64,000 nucleotides of DNA, taken from the NCBI RefSeq assembly GCF_900102905.1, contig NZ_FNFV01000001.1, positions 565,501 through 629,500 on the forward strand. The letters are read 5' to 3'. The position numbers and the translations under genes are program-made. Every line of letters starts with the position of its first letter. The stretch's first letter is position 1. The notes under the pieces are model-generated. The model searched no databases. It was not told the DNA's origin and worked only from the letters and a program-made list of their open reading frames with translations. The DNA is from Meinhardsimonia xiamenensis (GTDB lineage Bacteria; Pseudomonadota; Alphaproteobacteria; Rhodobacterales; Rhodobacteraceae). Positions 29,245 through 40,084 of this stretch are shown here, in pieces.

Positions 29245-31194
29245 ATGTCGGACACGCCGGAAACCACCCCCAGACCCGCCACGCCCACGCTCGACCGCGT
29301 GCGCGAGCCGGCTGACCTGAAGCGGCTCAGCGACGCCGAGCTGAAGCGGCTCGCGCAGGAGCTGCGCGCCGAGACGATCAGCGCGGTCTCGGTCACCGGT
29401 GGCCATCTCGGCGCGGGGCTTGGCGTGGTAGAGCTCACCGTGGCCATCCACGCCGTCTTCGACACCCCGCGCGACAAGCTGATCTGGGACGTCGGCCACC
29501 AGTGCTATCCGCACAAGATCCTGACCGGCCGGCGCGACCGCATCCGCACCCTGCGCCAGAAGGGCGGGCTTTCGGGCTTCACCAAGCGCGCCGAGAGCCC
29601 CTATGACCCCTTCGGCGCGGCGCACAGCTCCACCTCCATCTCGGCCGCGCTCGGCTTTGCCGTGGCGCGCGATCTGGGCGGGCGGGACGAGACCGGCCCC
29701 ATCGGCGACGTGATCGCGGTGATCGGTGACGGGGCGATGTCGGCCGGGATGGCCTATGAGGCGATGAACAACGCAGGCCACCTGGGCAAGCGCATGTTCG
29801 TCATCCTCAATGACAACGAGATGTCCATCGCCCCGCCCGTGGGCGCGATGTCGGCCTATCTCTCGCGGCTCTATGCCGGGGCGCCGTTTCAGGAGCTCAA
29901 GGCCGCCGCCAAGGGCGCGATCAGCCTTTTGCCGCACCCCTTCCAGGAGGGCGCGCGGCGCGCGAAGGAGATGCTCAAGGGCCTCACCGTGGGCGGCACG
30001 CTCTTCGAGGAACTCGGCTTTTCCTACGTCGGGCCGATCGACGGGCATGATCTTGACCAGCTCCTGCCGGTGCTGCGCACCGTGCGCGAGCGTGCCACCG
30101 GGCCGATGCTCATCCATGTCATCACCCAGAAGGGCAAGGGGTACGCCCCGGCCGAGCGCGCCCGTGACCGGGGCCACGGCGTGGGCAAGTTCGACGTCGT
30201 CACCGGCGAGCAGAAGAAGGCGCCCTCGAACGCGCCGACCTACACCAAGGTCTTTGCCCGTGCGCTCATCCGCGAGGCGGAGGATGACGAGCGCATCGTC
30301 GCCGTCACCGCCGCCATGCCCGACGGCACCGGCCTTGACCTTTTCGCCGAGCGTTTCCCGCGCCGCTGCTTCGATGTGGGCATTGCCGAACAGCATGCCG
30401 TGACCTTCTCGGCCGGCATGGCGGCCGGCGGGCTCAAGCCCTTCTGCGCGATATACTCCACCTTCCTGCAGCGCGGCTATGACCAGGTGGTGCATGATGT
30501 CGCCATCCAGCGCCTTCCCGTGCGCTTCGCCATCGACCGCGCCGGGCTTGTCGGGGCCGATGGCGCCACCCACGCCGGCGCATTCGACATCGCGTTTCTG
30601 TCGAACCTGCCGGGCTTCGTGGTGATGGCCGCGGCCGACGAGGCGGAGCTTGTGCACATGGTCGCCACCGCAGCCGGCTACGACGAGGGGCCGATCGCCT
30701 TTCGCTACCCCCGCGGGGAGGGCGTGGGCGTGGAGATGCCAGAGCGCGGCAGACCGCTCGAGATCGGGCGCGGCCGGATCATCCGCGAGGGCGGGCGCGT
30801 GGCGCTGCTCTCCCTCGGTACGCGGCTGCAGGAGACGCTGATCGCCGCCGAGGCGCTGGCGGCGCGCGGGCTCGCGCCGACGGTGGCCGATGCGCGATTC
30901 GCCAAACCGCTCGATCGCGAGCTGATCCTGCGGCTGGCGGCCGAGCATGAGGCGCTGATCACCCTCGAAGAGGGTGCCATCGGCGGTTTCGGCAGCCATG
31001 TTGCGCAGCTCTTGGCCGAAGAGGGTGTGTTCGACCGGGGGTTGAAGTTCCGCTCCATGGCGCTGCCGGACGTGTTCATAGACCAGGCGACGCCGGCGGA
31101 AATGTATGACATCGCCGGGCTTTCGGCCCGTCACATCGAGGCGAAGGCGCTCGAGGTGCTGGGCGTGACCGACATTGCGAGCCTGCGCGCCTGA
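29245..31194 (+). CDS. dxs: 1-deoxy-D-xylulose-5-phosphate synthase
   Basis: 649-aa thiamine-diphosphate enzyme of the first MEP-pathway step. ThDP-binding [18 protein letters not shown] near residue 155; N-terminal [15 protein letters not shown] and [15 protein letters not shown]; central [20 protein letters not shown] and [19 protein letters not shown]. Full length. It ends the divergently controlled petP-to-dxs block; 27 bp separate it from ispA. Confidence 0.96.
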   Translation: MSDTPETTPRPATPTLDRVREPADLKRLSDAELKRLAQELRAETISAVSVTGGHLGAGLGVVELTVAIHAVFDTPRDKLIWDVGHQCYPHKILTGRRDRIRTLRQKGGLSGFTKRAESPYDPFGAAHSSTSISAALGFAVARDLGGRDETGPIGDVIAVIGDGAMSAGMAYEAMNNAGHLGKRMFVILNDNEMSIAPPVGAMSAYLSRLYAGAPFQELKAAAKGAISLLPHPFQEGARRAKEMLKGLTVGGTLFEELGFSYVGPIDGHDLDQLLPVLRTVRERATGPMLIHVITQKGKGYAPAERARDRGHGVGKFDVVTGEQKKAPSNAPTYTKVFARALIREAEDDERIVAVTAAMPDGTGLDLFAERFPRRCFDVGIAEQHAVTFSAGMAAGGLKPFCAIYSTFLQRGYDQVVHDVAIQRLPVRFAIDRAGLVGADGATHAGAFDIAFLSNLPGFVVMAAADEAELVHMVATAAGYDEGPIAFRYPRGEGVGVEMPERGRPLEIGRGRIIREGGRVALLSLGTRLQETLIAAEALAARGLAPTVADARFAKPLDRELILRLAAEHEALITLEEGAIGGFGSHVAQLLAEEGVFDRGLKFRSMALPDVFIDQATPAEMYDIAGLSARHIEAKALEVLGVTDIASLRA

Positions 31195-31298
31195 TGCGCA
31201 TTTGCAACGTTCGTCTCTTGGTGCAAGGGGCGTCCTCTGGAACTCGAGAACGGGCCCGCCTATGTTCGCGCCCGAACTTCTCGTTGGGGGTTAGGCAA

Positions 31299-31484
31299 AT
31301 GAAGAAAGCAGTCCTTGCAATCGGCCTGTCGATGCTCGTTTCCACCGCGGCGTGGGCCGACGGGCCCGGCGCGCCAATGATGGAGCCGGAAGTCGTGCGC
31401 ACCGAGACGGCGGCGACGGCGTCCGACAGCTGGGTGGTCCTGCTGCTGACCGCGGCGGTTGTCGCGGCGGCTCTGTCCAACTGA
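31299..31484 (+). CDS. Small exported/membrane hypothetical protein
   Basis: 61 aa: a signal peptide (MKKAVLAIGLSMLVSTAAWA|D), a short acidic stretch (PEVVRTETAATASDSW) and a C-terminal hydrophobic segment (VVLLLTAAVVAAALSN). Such a two-segment small protein is common in Rhodobacteraceae genomes, but I know no function. Separated from dxs by 104 bp, so it may have its own promoter. Confidence 0.65.
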   Translation: MKKAVLAIGLSMLVSTAAWADGPGAPMMEPEVVRTETAATASDSWVVLLLTAAVVAAALSN

Positions 31485-31496
31485 ACTGCGCAGGTC

Positions 31497-31518
31497 GGCG
31501 CGGCGGTTAAGCCGCGCC
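31497..31518. terminator. Shared hairpin between the small exported protein and the SDR gene
   Basis: Perfect 8-bp stem GGCGCGGC (31497-31504) with GCCGCGCC (31511-31518); the 6-nt loop GGTTAA contains the stop of the minus-strand SDR gene. It lies between two convergent genes and may serve both directions; there is no long T-run on either side. Confidence 0.5.
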
Positions 31519-32388
31519 GGCCGCTTTCTCTGCCTTGAGAAGCGCTTCGAGCCCGGCCTTGTAGGTCGGGTATTTCAGTTTGACGCCCAGCTCGCGCTTG
31601 ATCCGGTCATTCCGCACCCGCTTTGACTCGGCGTAGAAGCTGCGCGCCATCGGGCTCATCTGCGCCGTCGCGAAATCCTCCGCCGGCGGAACCGGCAGCC
31701 CCATGATCCGTGCGGCATGCGCCATCACCTCCTCGGGCGGCGCGGGGTCGTCGTCGCACACATTGTAGATCGCGCCGGGGTTCGGCCGGGCGACGGAGGC
31801 GGCGAGAACCGTGGCGATGTCCTCGACATGAATGCGCGAGAACACCTGGCCGGGCTTGACGATGCGCCGCGCCGTGCCCGCGCGCAGCTTGGCGAAGGGG
31901 CCGCGGCCGGGGCCGTAGATGCCCGCAAGCCGGAAGATGTGCAAAGGCAGCCCGGTTTCCTCGGCAAGCGCCTGCCAGGCGGCCTCGGCGGCAACGCGCG
32001 CCCGGCCCCGCGGCGTGGCGGGCGCAAGCGGCGTCTCCTCGTCAACCCAGCCGCCGGCGTGATCGCCGTAGACGGCTGTGGTGGAGAGATAACCGACCCA
32101 TTTGAGCCGGGGGGCGGCGGCGGCCATCGCCGCCCGCCAGTCGCGCAGCACCGGATCGCCTGTTTCCACATCGGGTGCGGTGCAGACCAGAAGGTGATCG
32201 GCGGCGGCAATGGCGGGGGCGAGATCCTCGCCCGGCCAGAGCAGCGGCTCGATACCCACTCCGGCGAGCCCCTCCAGCCGTTCGCGCTCGCGGGTCGTGC
32301 CCCACACCCGCCAGCCCTCCTGCGCAAGCCGCGCCCCGAAGACGCGGCCCGTGTAGCCGGCGCCGAAGATCAGCATCTGCCCTGCCAT
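31507..32388 (-). CDS. NAD(P)-dependent epimerase-like protein (YeeZ-type SDR)
   Basis: About 293 aa from the ATG at 32386-32388 (MAGQMLIFGAGYTGRVFG), with GGGGAG upstream; an ATG six codons earlier is possible. The N-terminal Rossmann motif is IFGAGYTGRVFGARLAQEG; later YLSTTAVYGDHAGGWVDE, RLAGIYGPGRGPFAKLRAG and VFSRIHVEDIATVLAAS are extended-SDR features. The substrate is unknown. The VOC gene upstream (stop 32413) is close enough to share a transcript. Confidence 0.8.
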   Translation of the reverse strand: MAGQMLIFGAGYTGRVFGARLAQEGWRVWGTTRERERLEGLAGVGIEPLLWPGEDLAPAIAAADHLLVCTAPDVETGDPVLRDWRAAMAAAAPRLKWVGYLSTTAVYGDHAGGWVDEETPLAPATPRGRARVAAEAAWQALAEETGLPLHIFRLAGIYGPGRGPFAKLRAGTARRIVKPGQVFSRIHVEDIATVLAASVARPNPGAIYNVCDDDPAPPEEVMAHAARIMGLPVPPAEDFATAQMSPMARSFYAESKRVRNDRIKRELGVKLKYPTYKAGLEALLKAEKAAGAA

Positions 32389-32412
32389 GATCCGCTCCCC
32401 TCTCATGTGCGC

Positions 32413-32829
32413 TCAGGCCGGCCCGTTGATCTCGAGCAGGTTGCCGGCCGGATCCTCGACGTAGATGTGCCTGAGCCCCGGAATGGCAAATTCCCCCACC
32501 TCCGAGAAGGCAATGCCGGCCGCGCGCAACCGCTCCGCGACGGCGTCCAGATCGTCGACGTGAAGGGCGACATGCCCGCCCATCGAAGGGTTGTGCATGA
32601 GGTTGTTGCGGCGCGCGAAGTCGGGGTCGGGCGCGATGAGGTGCAGCCCGGTGTTCACCCCCCGCCCGTCGGGGAAGAGCGCCAGCCGGTCGGGCTCGGC
32701 CGGCAGGTAGCCGCGCGCGGGCGGAAAGCGCCACGCCCCTTCCTCAAGCCCCAGAACGGCGGAATAGAACCGCGCCGCCGCCCGCACATCGCGGGCCTCC
32801 AGATTGACGTGATGGATCGACCAGCGCAT
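32413..32829 (-). CDS. VOC (glyoxalase/dioxygenase fold) family protein
   Basis: 138-aa single-domain protein, two beta-alpha-beta-beta-beta modules: HHVNLEARDVRAAARFYSAV at the start and HVALHVDDLDAVAERLRAAG, then GLRHIYVEDPAGNLLEINGP at the end. The latter His/Glu positions are likely metal ligands. GGGGAGGTGCGTC precedes the ATG. The reaction is not predictable. Confidence 0.85.
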   Translation of the reverse strand: MRWSIHHVNLEARDVRAAARFYSAVLGLEEGAWRFPPARGYLPAEPDRLALFPDGRGVNTGLHLIAPDPDFARRNNLMHNPSMGGHVALHVDDLDAVAERLRAAGIAFSEVGEFAIPGLRHIYVEDPAGNLLEINGPA

Positions 32830-32963
32830 GACGCACCTCCCCGGATTGTGACCGGGCGAGCCTAAACGCCGCAGCGTGTGCTGCGCCAGAGGGGAGGGGC
32901 GCGCTTGTTCGTCGGCGCCCCCTCGTCTAAGCCTGCGCGGAGCCGTGTGAAGCAGGAGGACCA

Positions 32964-34757
32964 ATGGCGCGCAACGAGACCTCGAAGGAAGATCGCGCCA
33001 AGTCGCGCGACATCGGCGCGCTGCGCCGGCTCTGGCCGTTCCTGAAGCCCTACCGGCTGCTCATGGCCGCCGCGCTCGTGGCGCTGGTCTTCACCGCCAT
33101 GATCTCGCTGGCGCTGCCCCTGGCGGTGCGCCGGGTGGTGGACGGCTTCGAGACCGAGGTCGCCCGGCTGCTCGACCAGTACTTCCTGGCCGCGCTCGCC
33201 ATCGCCTGGGCGCTCGCGATCGGCACCGGGCTTCGATACTACCTCGTCACCCGGCTTGGCGAGCGGGTGGTGGCCGACATCCGCAAGGCCGTCTTCGATC
33301 GCGTCATCGGCATGAGCCCCGCCTTCTACGAGCGGATCATGACCGGCGAGGTGCTGAGCCGCATCACCACCGACACCACGGTGATCCTGTCGGTGATCGG
33401 CTCCTCGATCTCGGTGGCGCTCAGAAACGTGCTCATCCTCTTCGGCGGGCTCGCGCTGATGCTCGTCACCTCGCCCAAGCTCACCGGCCTCGTGCTCCTG
33501 CTGGTGCCGGTGGTGATCGTGCCGATCATCACGCTCGGCCGCCGCCTGCGTCGGCTGTCGCGCGAGAACCAGGACTGGATTGCGGCCTCTTCGGGCAATG
33601 CCTCCGAGGCGCTTTCGGCGGTGCAGACGGTGCAGGCCTTCACCGCCGAGGAGGAGGCGCGCCGCCGCTTCTCGGAGGTGACGGAGACGGCTTTCCTCTC
33701 TGCCCGCCACCGCATCGCGGTGCGCGCGGTGATGACGGTGATCGTGATCGGGCTGATCTTCACCGGCGTCGTGGGCGTGCTCTGGGTGGGCGCGCGCGAT
33801 GTGCGGGCCGATGTGATGAGCGTGGGCGAGCTCGTGCAGTTCGTGATCTACGCGATCATGGTGGCGGGTGCCGTGGGCGCGCTGTCGGAGATCTGGGGCG
33901 AGCTTCAGCGCGCGGCCGGCGCCACCGAGCGCCTGGTGGAGCTTCTGGGCGCGGTCGATGCGGTGCGCGACCCCGAAAACCCCGTGCCGCTGCCGCGCCC
34001 CGTGAAGGGCGAGATCGAGCTCGATCACGTCTCCTTCAGCTATCCCACCCGGCGCGACACGCGCGCTCTCGACGATGTGACGCTGAAGGTGCGCCCCGGC
34101 GAGACGGTGGCGCTGGTGGGCCCGTCGGGAGCGGGCAAGTCAACCGTGATCCAGCTCATCCTGCGCTTCTATGACCCCGACGAGGGCGCGGTGCGGCTCG
34201 ACGGGATCGATTTGCGCGACATGGCGCGCTCCGACTTTCGCCGCGAGATCGCGCTGGTGCCGCAGGAGCCGGCGATCTTCGCCACCACGGTGCGCGAGAA
34301 CATCCGCTTCGGCCGGCCCGACGCGAGCGACGAAGAGGTGGAAGAGGCCGCGCGCGCGGCGGCGGCGCACGAGTTCATCATGGAGCTTCCCAAGGGCTAT
34401 GAGACGGAGGTGGGCGAGCGCGGCGTGATGCTCTCGGGCGGCCAGCGCCAGCGCATCGCCATTGCCCGGGCGATCCTGCGCGACGCGCCGGTGCTGCTTC
34501 TCGACGAGGCGACGAGTGCGCTTGACGCCGAGAGCGAGCGCGCGGTGCAAGAGGCGGTGGAGAAGCTCAGCCGGGATCGCACCACGCTGGTGATCGCGCA
34601 CCGCCTTGCCACGGTGAAGCGGGCCGACCGCATCGTCGTCTTCGAGGCAGGGCGCATCGTCGCCGAAGGCACCCATGACGAGCTCGTGGCCGAGGGCGGG
34701 CTTTATGCGCGTCTGGCGCGGCTTCAGTTCACCGAAGGGATGGCAGCGGCCGAGTAG
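32964..34757 (+). CDS. ABC exporter half-transporter (MsbA/ABCB type)
   Basis: 597-aa fused permease-ATPase that works as a homodimer in the inner membrane. Six membrane segments in residues 30-310 (PYRLLMAAALVALVFTAMIS first). ATPase motifs: GPSGAGKST (Walker A), PQEPAIFATTVRENIRFG (Q-loop), LSGGQRQRIAIARA (signature), LLLDEATSALD (Walker B), IAHRLATVKRADRI (switch His). Likely exports a lipid or other hydrophobic compound. Stand-alone, divergent from the VOC gene. Confidence 0.9.
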   Translation: MARNETSKEDRAKSRDIGALRRLWPFLKPYRLLMAAALVALVFTAMISLALPLAVRRVVDGFETEVARLLDQYFLAALAIAWALAIGTGLRYYLVTRLGERVVADIRKAVFDRVIGMSPAFYERIMTGEVLSRITTDTTVILSVIGSSISVALRNVLILFGGLALMLVTSPKLTGLVLLLVPVVIVPIITLGRRLRRLSRENQDWIAASSGNASEALSAVQTVQAFTAEEEARRRFSEVTETAFLSARHRIAVRAVMTVIVIGLIFTGVVGVLWVGARDVRADVMSVGELVQFVIYAIMVAGAVGALSEIWGELQRAAGATERLVELLGAVDAVRDPENPVPLPRPVKGEIELDHVSFSYPTRRDTRALDDVTLKVRPGETVALVGPSGAGKSTVIQLILRFYDPDEGAVRLDGIDLRDMARSDFRREIALVPQEPAIFATTVRENIRFGRPDASDEEVEEAARAAAAHEFIMELPKGYETEVGERGVMLSGGQRQRIAIARAILRDAPVLLLDEATSALDAESERAVQEAVEKLSRDRTTLVIAHRLATVKRADRIVVFEAGRIVAEGTHDELVAEGGLYARLARLQFTEGMAAAE

Positions 34758-34874
34758 GCCTCCTGCAAACTGCCGCAACGACACCCGCGCCGCCTTCTTG
34801 AAACGCGGGCGCAATCCTTCCATCCTTGCCGGCCAGGGGGAGAGGGCCGCATGCGGCCCAAGGGAGGAATTGCC

Positions 34875-36767
34875 ATGGCACGATTTGCCTCGAAGGCCGA
34901 CCGCGACGCCATTGAAGCCGAAATGCCGTGGGAGGCGCGCGATGTTCCGGTCACGCTCTATGAACGGCTGACCAAGACGGCGGAGGCGTTTCCCGACCGC
35001 CCGGCGATGAGCTTTCAGATGTTCTCGGGGCCGAAGGATCCGGCCGAGACGCTCACATGGCGTCAGTTTCACGCCCGCGTCACGCAGGCCGCGAACCTCT
35101 TTCGCAGCCTCGGCATCGGCCCGGATGACACGGTGGCCTACCTTCTGCCCAACTGCAACGAGACGCTCTTTGCCTTCCTTGGCGGCGCGGTCGCGGGCAA
35201 GGTCAACCCCATCAACCCGCTGCTCGATGCCGAGCAGATCGCCGGCATCCTGCGCGAGACGGGCGCGAAGGTGCTGGTGACGCTGCGCGCCTTTCCCAAG
35301 ACGGACGTGCCGCAGAAGGCGGCCGAGGCGGTGGCGATGGCGCCGAATGTGGAGACGGTGCTCGAGGTCGATCTTCTGCGCTACCTGACCCCGCCGAAAT
35401 CATGGATCGTGCCGCTGATCCGCCCGAAGAACCCCGCGCGCCACAAGGCGCGGGTGCTGAGCTTCACCCGCGAGCTTGCGCGCCAGCCCGAAAAGCTCGC
35501 CTTTGAGGACGTGCGCGAGGACCGCATCGCGGCGCTCTTTCACACCGGGGGCACCACCGGCATGCCCAAGGTGGCGCAGCAGAAATATTCCGGCCTCATC
35601 TACAACGGCTGGCTGGGGCAGGAGCTTCTCTTCACGGAGAAGGACACGCTGATCTGCCCGCTGCCGCTCTTTCACGTCTTCGCCGCCGTGGTGGTGGTGA
35701 TGGCCTCGATCAGCTCTGGCGCGCATGTGGTGTTCCCGACGCCTGCGGGCTATCGGGGCGAGGGCGTGTTCGACAATTTCTGGAAGCTCATCGAGCGCTG
35801 GAAGGTAAGCTTTGTCATCACCGTGCCGACGGCGATCGCGGCGCTGATGCAGCGGCCCGTCGATGCCGATGTCTCGACGCTTCAGGTCGCCTTTTCGGGC
35901 TCGGCTCCCTTGCCCGTGGAGCTTTATCACCGTTTTCAGAAGGCCACCGGCGTGACCATCGTCGAGGGCTACGGGCTGACCGAGGCCACCTGCCTTGTCT
36001 CCTGCAACCCGCCTTCGGGGGAGAAGAAGATCGGCTCGGTGGGCGTGCCGTTTCCCTACACGGATGTGCGCATCCTCGACTGCGACGAGAAGGGCGAGGT
36101 GCGCCGCGAGATGGGGGTGGACGAAGTTGGCGAGATCTGCGTCTCCAACCCCGGCGTCATCCCTGGCGGCACCTATACCGACCCGGAGAAGAACATCGGG
36201 CTCTATGCCTGGGGCACGCATCTGCGCACCGGTGATCTCGGGCGACTCGACGCCGACGGCTATCTGTGGATCACCGGCCGCGCGAAGGATCTCATCATCC
36301 GCGGCGGCCACAACATCGACCCGGCCGAAATCGAGGAGGCGCTGCTCTCGCACGAGGCGGTGGCCTTTGCCGGGGCGATCGGCCAGCCCGATGCCTTCGC
36401 CGGCGAGCTGCCGGCGGTTTACGTGGAGCTCGTGGAAGGCGCGCAGGTGAGCGAGGCCGAGCTGATGGAGCATGCGAAGAAGCACATCCATGAGCGCGCG
36501 GCGCATCCCAAGTATCTGGAGATCCTGCCCGAGCTGCCGAAGACGGCGGTGGGCAAGGTGTTCAAGCCGGCGCTGAGAAAACTCGCGATCACGCGCGTCT
36601 ACAACGAGGCCCTGACGAAGGCCGGGATTGCGGCCGAGGTCTTCGAAGTGGTCGAGGACAAGCGCCGCGGGCTGGTGGCGCGGCTCAGAAGGACCGGCGA
36701 GGTGGATGAGGCCGAGGTGGAGAAGGTGCTGGGCGAATACACCCGGCCGTGGGAGTGGGCCGACTGA
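34875..36767 (+). CDS. Acyl-CoA synthetase (AMP-forming)
   Basis: 630-aa ANL enzyme; GGGAGGAATTGCC precedes the ATG at 34875. Motifs: LFHTGGTTGMPKVAQQ (P-loop with GG in place of the usual SG), GYGLTEATCLVS (A5), LRTGDLGRLDADGYLWITGR (A7) and the C-terminal LPKTAVGKVFKPALR with its catalytic Lys. A long insert (about 150-210, KSWIVPLIRPKNPARHKARV) gives the extra length. Annotated elsewhere as generic acyl-CoA synthetases; the substrate is unknown. Followed by copy 2 of the gene-end repeat. Confidence 0.87.
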   Translation: MARFASKADRDAIEAEMPWEARDVPVTLYERLTKTAEAFPDRPAMSFQMFSGPKDPAETLTWRQFHARVTQAANLFRSLGIGPDDTVAYLLPNCNETLFAFLGGAVAGKVNPINPLLDAEQIAGILRETGAKVLVTLRAFPKTDVPQKAAEAVAMAPNVETVLEVDLLRYLTPPKSWIVPLIRPKNPARHKARVLSFTRELARQPEKLAFEDVREDRIAALFHTGGTTGMPKVAQQKYSGLIYNGWLGQELLFTEKDTLICPLPLFHVFAAVVVVMASISSGAHVVFPTPAGYRGEGVFDNFWKLIERWKVSFVITVPTAIAALMQRPVDADVSTLQVAFSGSAPLPVELYHRFQKATGVTIVEGYGLTEATCLVSCNPPSGEKKIGSVGVPFPYTDVRILDCDEKGEVRREMGVDEVGEICVSNPGVIPGGTYTDPEKNIGLYAWGTHLRTGDLGRLDADGYLWITGRAKDLIIRGGHNIDPAEIEEALLSHEAVAFAGAIGQPDAFAGELPAVYVELVEGAQVSEAELMEHAKKHIHERAAHPKYLEILPELPKTAVGKVFKPALRKLAITRVYNEALTKAGIAAEVFEVVEDKRRGLVARLRRTGEVDEAEVEKVLGEYTRPWEWAD

Positions 36768-36781
36768 GCGCGCGTGCCGCC

Positions 36782-36826
36782 CCGGCTGGCGCCGGCGCGG
36801 GTGGGTATTTGACCCAGGGTGATGGG
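36782..36826 (+). repeat. Gene-end hairpin/GGGTATTT repeat, copy 2
   Basis: A 5-bp stem (CCGGC 36782-36786 with GCCGG 36791-36795) and a core GGGTATTTGACCCAGGGTGATGG (36803 on). The hairpin is weaker than in the other copies, but core and order match. It is downstream of the acyl-CoA synthetase and between it and convergent glpK. Confidence 0.65.
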
Positions 36827-36844
36827 GGCAGGGCGCGCCCGGTT

Positions 36845-38332
36845 TCAGACGCTCATCGTGGCCTCGACGGCGCGCTGCCAGCGCTCGTAGCGGTGCGCGC
36901 GGGTGGGCTCGTCCGTCTGCGGGGTGAAGCGGCGGTCGAGCGCCCAGCTCCGGGCGAATTCCTCCGGCCCCGGATAGACGCCCGTGGCCATGCCGGCGAG
37001 CCAGGCGGCGCCGAGGGCGGTTGTCTCCAGAACCTCGGGCCGGTCGACCGGGGCGCCGAGGATGTCGGCAAGAAACTGCATCGTCCAGTCCGAGGCGGTC
37101 ATGCCACCATCGACGCGCAGGACGGCGCCCTCGCCTGCGCCGGGCCAGTCGGCGCGCATTGCCTCCCACAGGTCGCGGGTCTGGAAGCCCACGCTTTCGA
37201 GCGCGGCGCGGGCGAACTCGGCGCGGCTGGTGCCGCGGGTGAGGCCGAAGATCGCCCCGCGGCAGTCGGGGTTCCAGTAGGGGGCGCCGAGGCCGGTGAA
37301 GGCGGGGACGAGGATGACCTCCTGGCCGGGGTCGGCACGGGCGGCAAGCTCGCCCGACTGGGCGGCGCTTTCGATGATGCCAAGCCCGTCGCGCAGCCAT
37401 TGCACCACGGCGCCGGCGATGAAGATCGAGCCTTCGAGCGCGTAGGTGGGCTTGCCGGCGAGCTGATAGGCGATGGTGGTGAGCAGACGGTTTTGCGAGG
37501 TCACCGGTTCGGTGCCGGTGTTGAGAAGTGCAAAGCAGCCGGTGCCGTAGGTGGATTTCATCATGCCGGGCGCGAAGCAGGCCTGGCCCACCGTGGCCGC
37601 CTGCTGGTCGCCCGCCACGCCGCGGATGGGGATGGCAGCGCCAAAGATGGCAGGGTCGGTCACGCCGAAATCGGCCGCGCAGTCGCGTACCTCGGGCAGC
37701 ATCTGCATCGGCACATCGAGGATCTGGCAGATGCCCCGGCTCCACTCCCCCCGGCGGATGTCGTAGAGAAGCGTACGCGCGGCATTGGTGGCGTTGGTGG
37801 CGTGCACCTTGCCGCCGGTGAGCCGCCAGATCAGGAAGCTGTCGATGGTGCCGAAGGCAAGCCTTCCGGCCTCGGCCGCGGCGCGCGCGCCTTCGACATG
37901 GTCGAGCAGCCATTGCAGCTTGGTGCCGGAGAAGTACGGGTCGAGCAAGAGCCCCGTGGCCTCGGTGAACATCGGCTCGTGGCCCTCGGAGCGCAAGAGC
38001 GCGCAGGCAGGCGCCGTGCGCCTGTCCTGCCAGACGATGGCGTTGTGGATGGGCTTGCCGGTGTCGCGCTCCCACACCACGGTGGTCTCGCGCTGATTGG
38101 TGATGCCGATGGCGGCGATGTCGGCGGCGGTGAGGCCCGCCTTCTCCATCGCGGCGCGGCAGGTCGAGAGCACCGTCTGCCAGATCTCCTCGGGGTCGTG
38201 TTCGACCCAGCCCGAAGCGGGGAAGTGCTGGGTGAATTCCTGCTGGGCGACCGCCTTCACCTTCAGCGCGCTGTCAAACACGATGGCGCGGCTCGAGGTG
38301 GTGCCCTGGTCGATGGCGAGAACGTGGCTCAT
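36845..38332 (-). CDS. glpK: Glycerol kinase
   Basis: 495-aa FGGY-family kinase phosphorylating glycerol to sn-glycerol-3-phosphate. N-terminal [19 protein letters not shown]-type signatures [17 protein letters not shown] and [17 protein letters not shown]-site [19 protein letters not shown]. The ATG has GGGGAGGAAAACGC upstream and overlaps the glpD stop (ATGA). No glycerol facilitator or transporter gene is next to it in the window. Confidence 0.95.
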   Translation of the reverse strand: MSHVLAIDQGTTSSRAIVFDSALKVKAVAQQEFTQHFPASGWVEHDPEEIWQTVLSTCRAAMEKAGLTAADIAAIGITNQRETTVVWERDTGKPIHNAIVWQDRRTAPACALLRSEGHEPMFTEATGLLLDPYFSGTKLQWLLDHVEGARAAAEAGRLAFGTIDSFLIWRLTGGKVHATNATNAARTLLYDIRRGEWSRGICQILDVPMQMLPEVRDCAADFGVTDPAIFGAAIPIRGVAGDQQAATVGQACFAPGMMKSTYGTGCFALLNTGTEPVTSQNRLLTTIAYQLAGKPTYALEGSIFIAGAVVQWLRDGLGIIESAAQSGELAARADPGQEVILVPAFTGLGAPYWNPDCRGAIFGLTRGTSRAEFARAALESVGFQTRDLWEAMRADWPGAGEGAVLRVDGGMTASDWTMQFLADILGAPVDRPEVLETTALGAAWLAGMATGVYPGPEEFARSWALDRRFTPQTDEPTRAHRYERWQRAVEATMSV

Positions 38333-39906
38333 GCGTTTTCCTCCCCCAACTGCGAGGCCATCCATGCCTGAAGCCGCGCGATCTGATCGGCGTTCATCCT
38401 GAGGCCAAGCTTGCTGCGGCGCCAGAGCACATCTTCCGCCGTGCGGGCGAATTCGTGCTTCATCTGCCAGCGCACTTCCGCCTCGGTCAGCGTGGCGCCG
38501 AAATCCTCGCCGAGATCAGCGGCGCTCTTCGCCTCCCCGACAATCTTCTGCGCCTCGGTGCCGTAGGCGCGCACGAGCCGCCGCGCCCAGTCGCGGCCGA
38601 GGAAAGGGGCACGGGCGAGAAGCGCGGCAATTTCATCCTCCACGCCATCGACGGGAAAGGCGCCGCCGGGCAGCGGTGCGGCGGCCGTCCACGGGCCCTT
38701 GAGGCTGGGGAAGAAGCGGCGGGCCTTGTCGAGTGCGGCTTCGGCCAGCCGGCGGTAGGTGGTGATCTTGCCGCCGAAGACATCGAGAAGCGGGGCGCGG
38801 CCGTCCTCGTCCGTGTCGAGCTTCAGCACGTAGTCGCGGGTGGCGGCGGTGGCCGATTTGGCACCGTCGTCATAAAGGGGGCGGACGCCCGAATAGGTCC
38901 AGACGATGTCATCCTCGCTGACCGGGTTGCGGAAGTAGAGATTGGCGAAGTCGAGGAGATAACGCTTTTCCGCCTCGGTGCAGACGGGCGGCGTGTCCGG
39001 GTCGGGGTGTTCGACATCCGTTGTGCCGATGAGGGTGAAATCCTCCTCATAGGGGATGGCGAAGATGATGCGCCCGTCCAGCCCTTGCAGGAAGTAGGCG
39101 CGGTCGTGATCGAAGAGCCGGCGGGTGACGATGTGCGAGCCGCGCACGAGGCGGATGCGCGCGTTGGTCTCCACATGGATGCGCTCATGCAGGATCTGGC
39201 TCACCCAGGGGCCGGCGGCGTTGACCAGCATGCGCGCGCGGTGTGTGGTCTCGTGGCCCTCTGCATCGCGGCAGTCGATCTGCCAGAGCCCGCCCACGCG
39301 GCGGGCAGAGAGAACTTCGGTGCGGGTGAGGATGCGTGCGCCGCGCTCGGCCGCGTCGCGGGCGTTCAGCACCACAAGGCGCGAGTCCTGCACCCAGCAG
39401 TCGGAATATTCGTAGGCCTTGCGGAATTCCGGGCGCAGCGGCGCGCCGGCCGGGTCACGGGTGAGGTCGAGGGTGCGCGTGCCGGGCAGGATCTCGCGCC
39501 CGCCGAGATGGTCGTAGAGGAAGAGGCCGAGCCGGATCACCCAGGCCGGCCGGCGGCCTTTCGCCCAGGGCATGAGAAGGCCCAGCATGCGGCTCACCGG
39601 CGTGTCGGTGTCAAAGCGCATCTCCGGGTTCAGCGGCAGAACGAAGCGCATCGGCCAGGAGATGTGCGGCATGTTGCGCAAGAGCACCTCGCGCTCGCGT
39701 AGCGCCTCCCGCACGAGGCGGAACTCGAGATATTCCAGATAGCGCAGGCCGCCGTGAAAGAGCTTTGTCGAGGCCGATGAGGTGGCCTGCGCCAGATCGC
39801 CCTTCTCGGCAAGCGTCACGGACAGGCCGCGCCCGGCGGCATCGCGGGCGATGCCGCAGCCGTTGATGCCGCCCCCGATGATGAAGAGATCGCTGGGTTC
39901 GCCCAT
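38329..39906 (-). CDS. glpD: Aerobic glycerol-3-phosphate dehydrogenase
   Basis: 525-aa membrane-associated FAD enzyme oxidising glycerol-3-phosphate to DHAP with quinone reduction. FAD motif [18 protein letters not shown]; GlpD signatures [16 protein letters not shown] and FALPYEEDF-like [15 protein letters not shown]; the C-terminal DAO_C domain carries [20 protein letters not shown]. First gene of the glpDK operon, divergent from glpR. Confidence 0.95.
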   Translation of the reverse strand: MGEPSDLFIIGGGINGCGIARDAAGRGLSVTLAEKGDLAQATSSASTKLFHGGLRYLEYLEFRLVREALREREVLLRNMPHISWPMRFVLPLNPEMRFDTDTPVSRMLGLLMPWAKGRRPAWVIRLGLFLYDHLGGREILPGTRTLDLTRDPAGAPLRPEFRKAYEYSDCWVQDSRLVVLNARDAAERGARILTRTEVLSARRVGGLWQIDCRDAEGHETTHRARMLVNAAGPWVSQILHERIHVETNARIRLVRGSHIVTRRLFDHDRAYFLQGLDGRIIFAIPYEEDFTLIGTTDVEHPDPDTPPVCTEAEKRYLLDFANLYFRNPVSEDDIVWTYSGVRPLYDDGAKSATAATRDYVLKLDTDEDGRAPLLDVFGGKITTYRRLAEAALDKARRFFPSLKGPWTAAAPLPGGAFPVDGVEDEIAALLARAPFLGRDWARRLVRAYGTEAQKIVGEAKSAADLGEDFGATLTEAEVRWQMKHEFARTAEDVLWRRSKLGLRMNADQIARLQAWMASQLGEENA

Positions 39907-39971
39907 GGCCGCCTCCCCTGCCGAAATCCGCGGCCATGAAGCATGGCGCCGCCGGACCTGTCAAAGGGAAA

Positions 39972-40053
39972 TTTTCGAGATTGATCGTTTATACGCGTTT
40001 TGTTTTCGATATCAGCTTGCGATGACCGATAGCTTGTAAAAGCGAATCGAAAC
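39972..40053. promoter_or_regulatory. Candidate GlpR operator region between glpD and glpR
   Basis: Three TTTCGA-type half-sites occur in AT-rich DNA: TTTTCGA at 39972-39978 and 40003-40009, and TCGAAA (inverted) at 40047-40052. The E. coli GlpR operator is built from TTCGW half-sites, so these fit a DeoR-type regulator. Spacing does not form one perfect dyad. Confidence 0.45.
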
Positions 40054-40084
40054 GCGCATCCTGCCCGCAAGGAGGCAACCCCCC

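Noticed and set aside
28207-31134. A 975-codon minus-strand frame opposite ispA and dxs
   Set aside because: Shadow of two certain genes; composition is Arg/Gly/His-rich with no domain.
39907-40084. Possible riboswitch ahead of glpD or glpR
   Set aside because: AT-rich region is better explained by GlpR-type half-sites; no known riboswitch core is visible.
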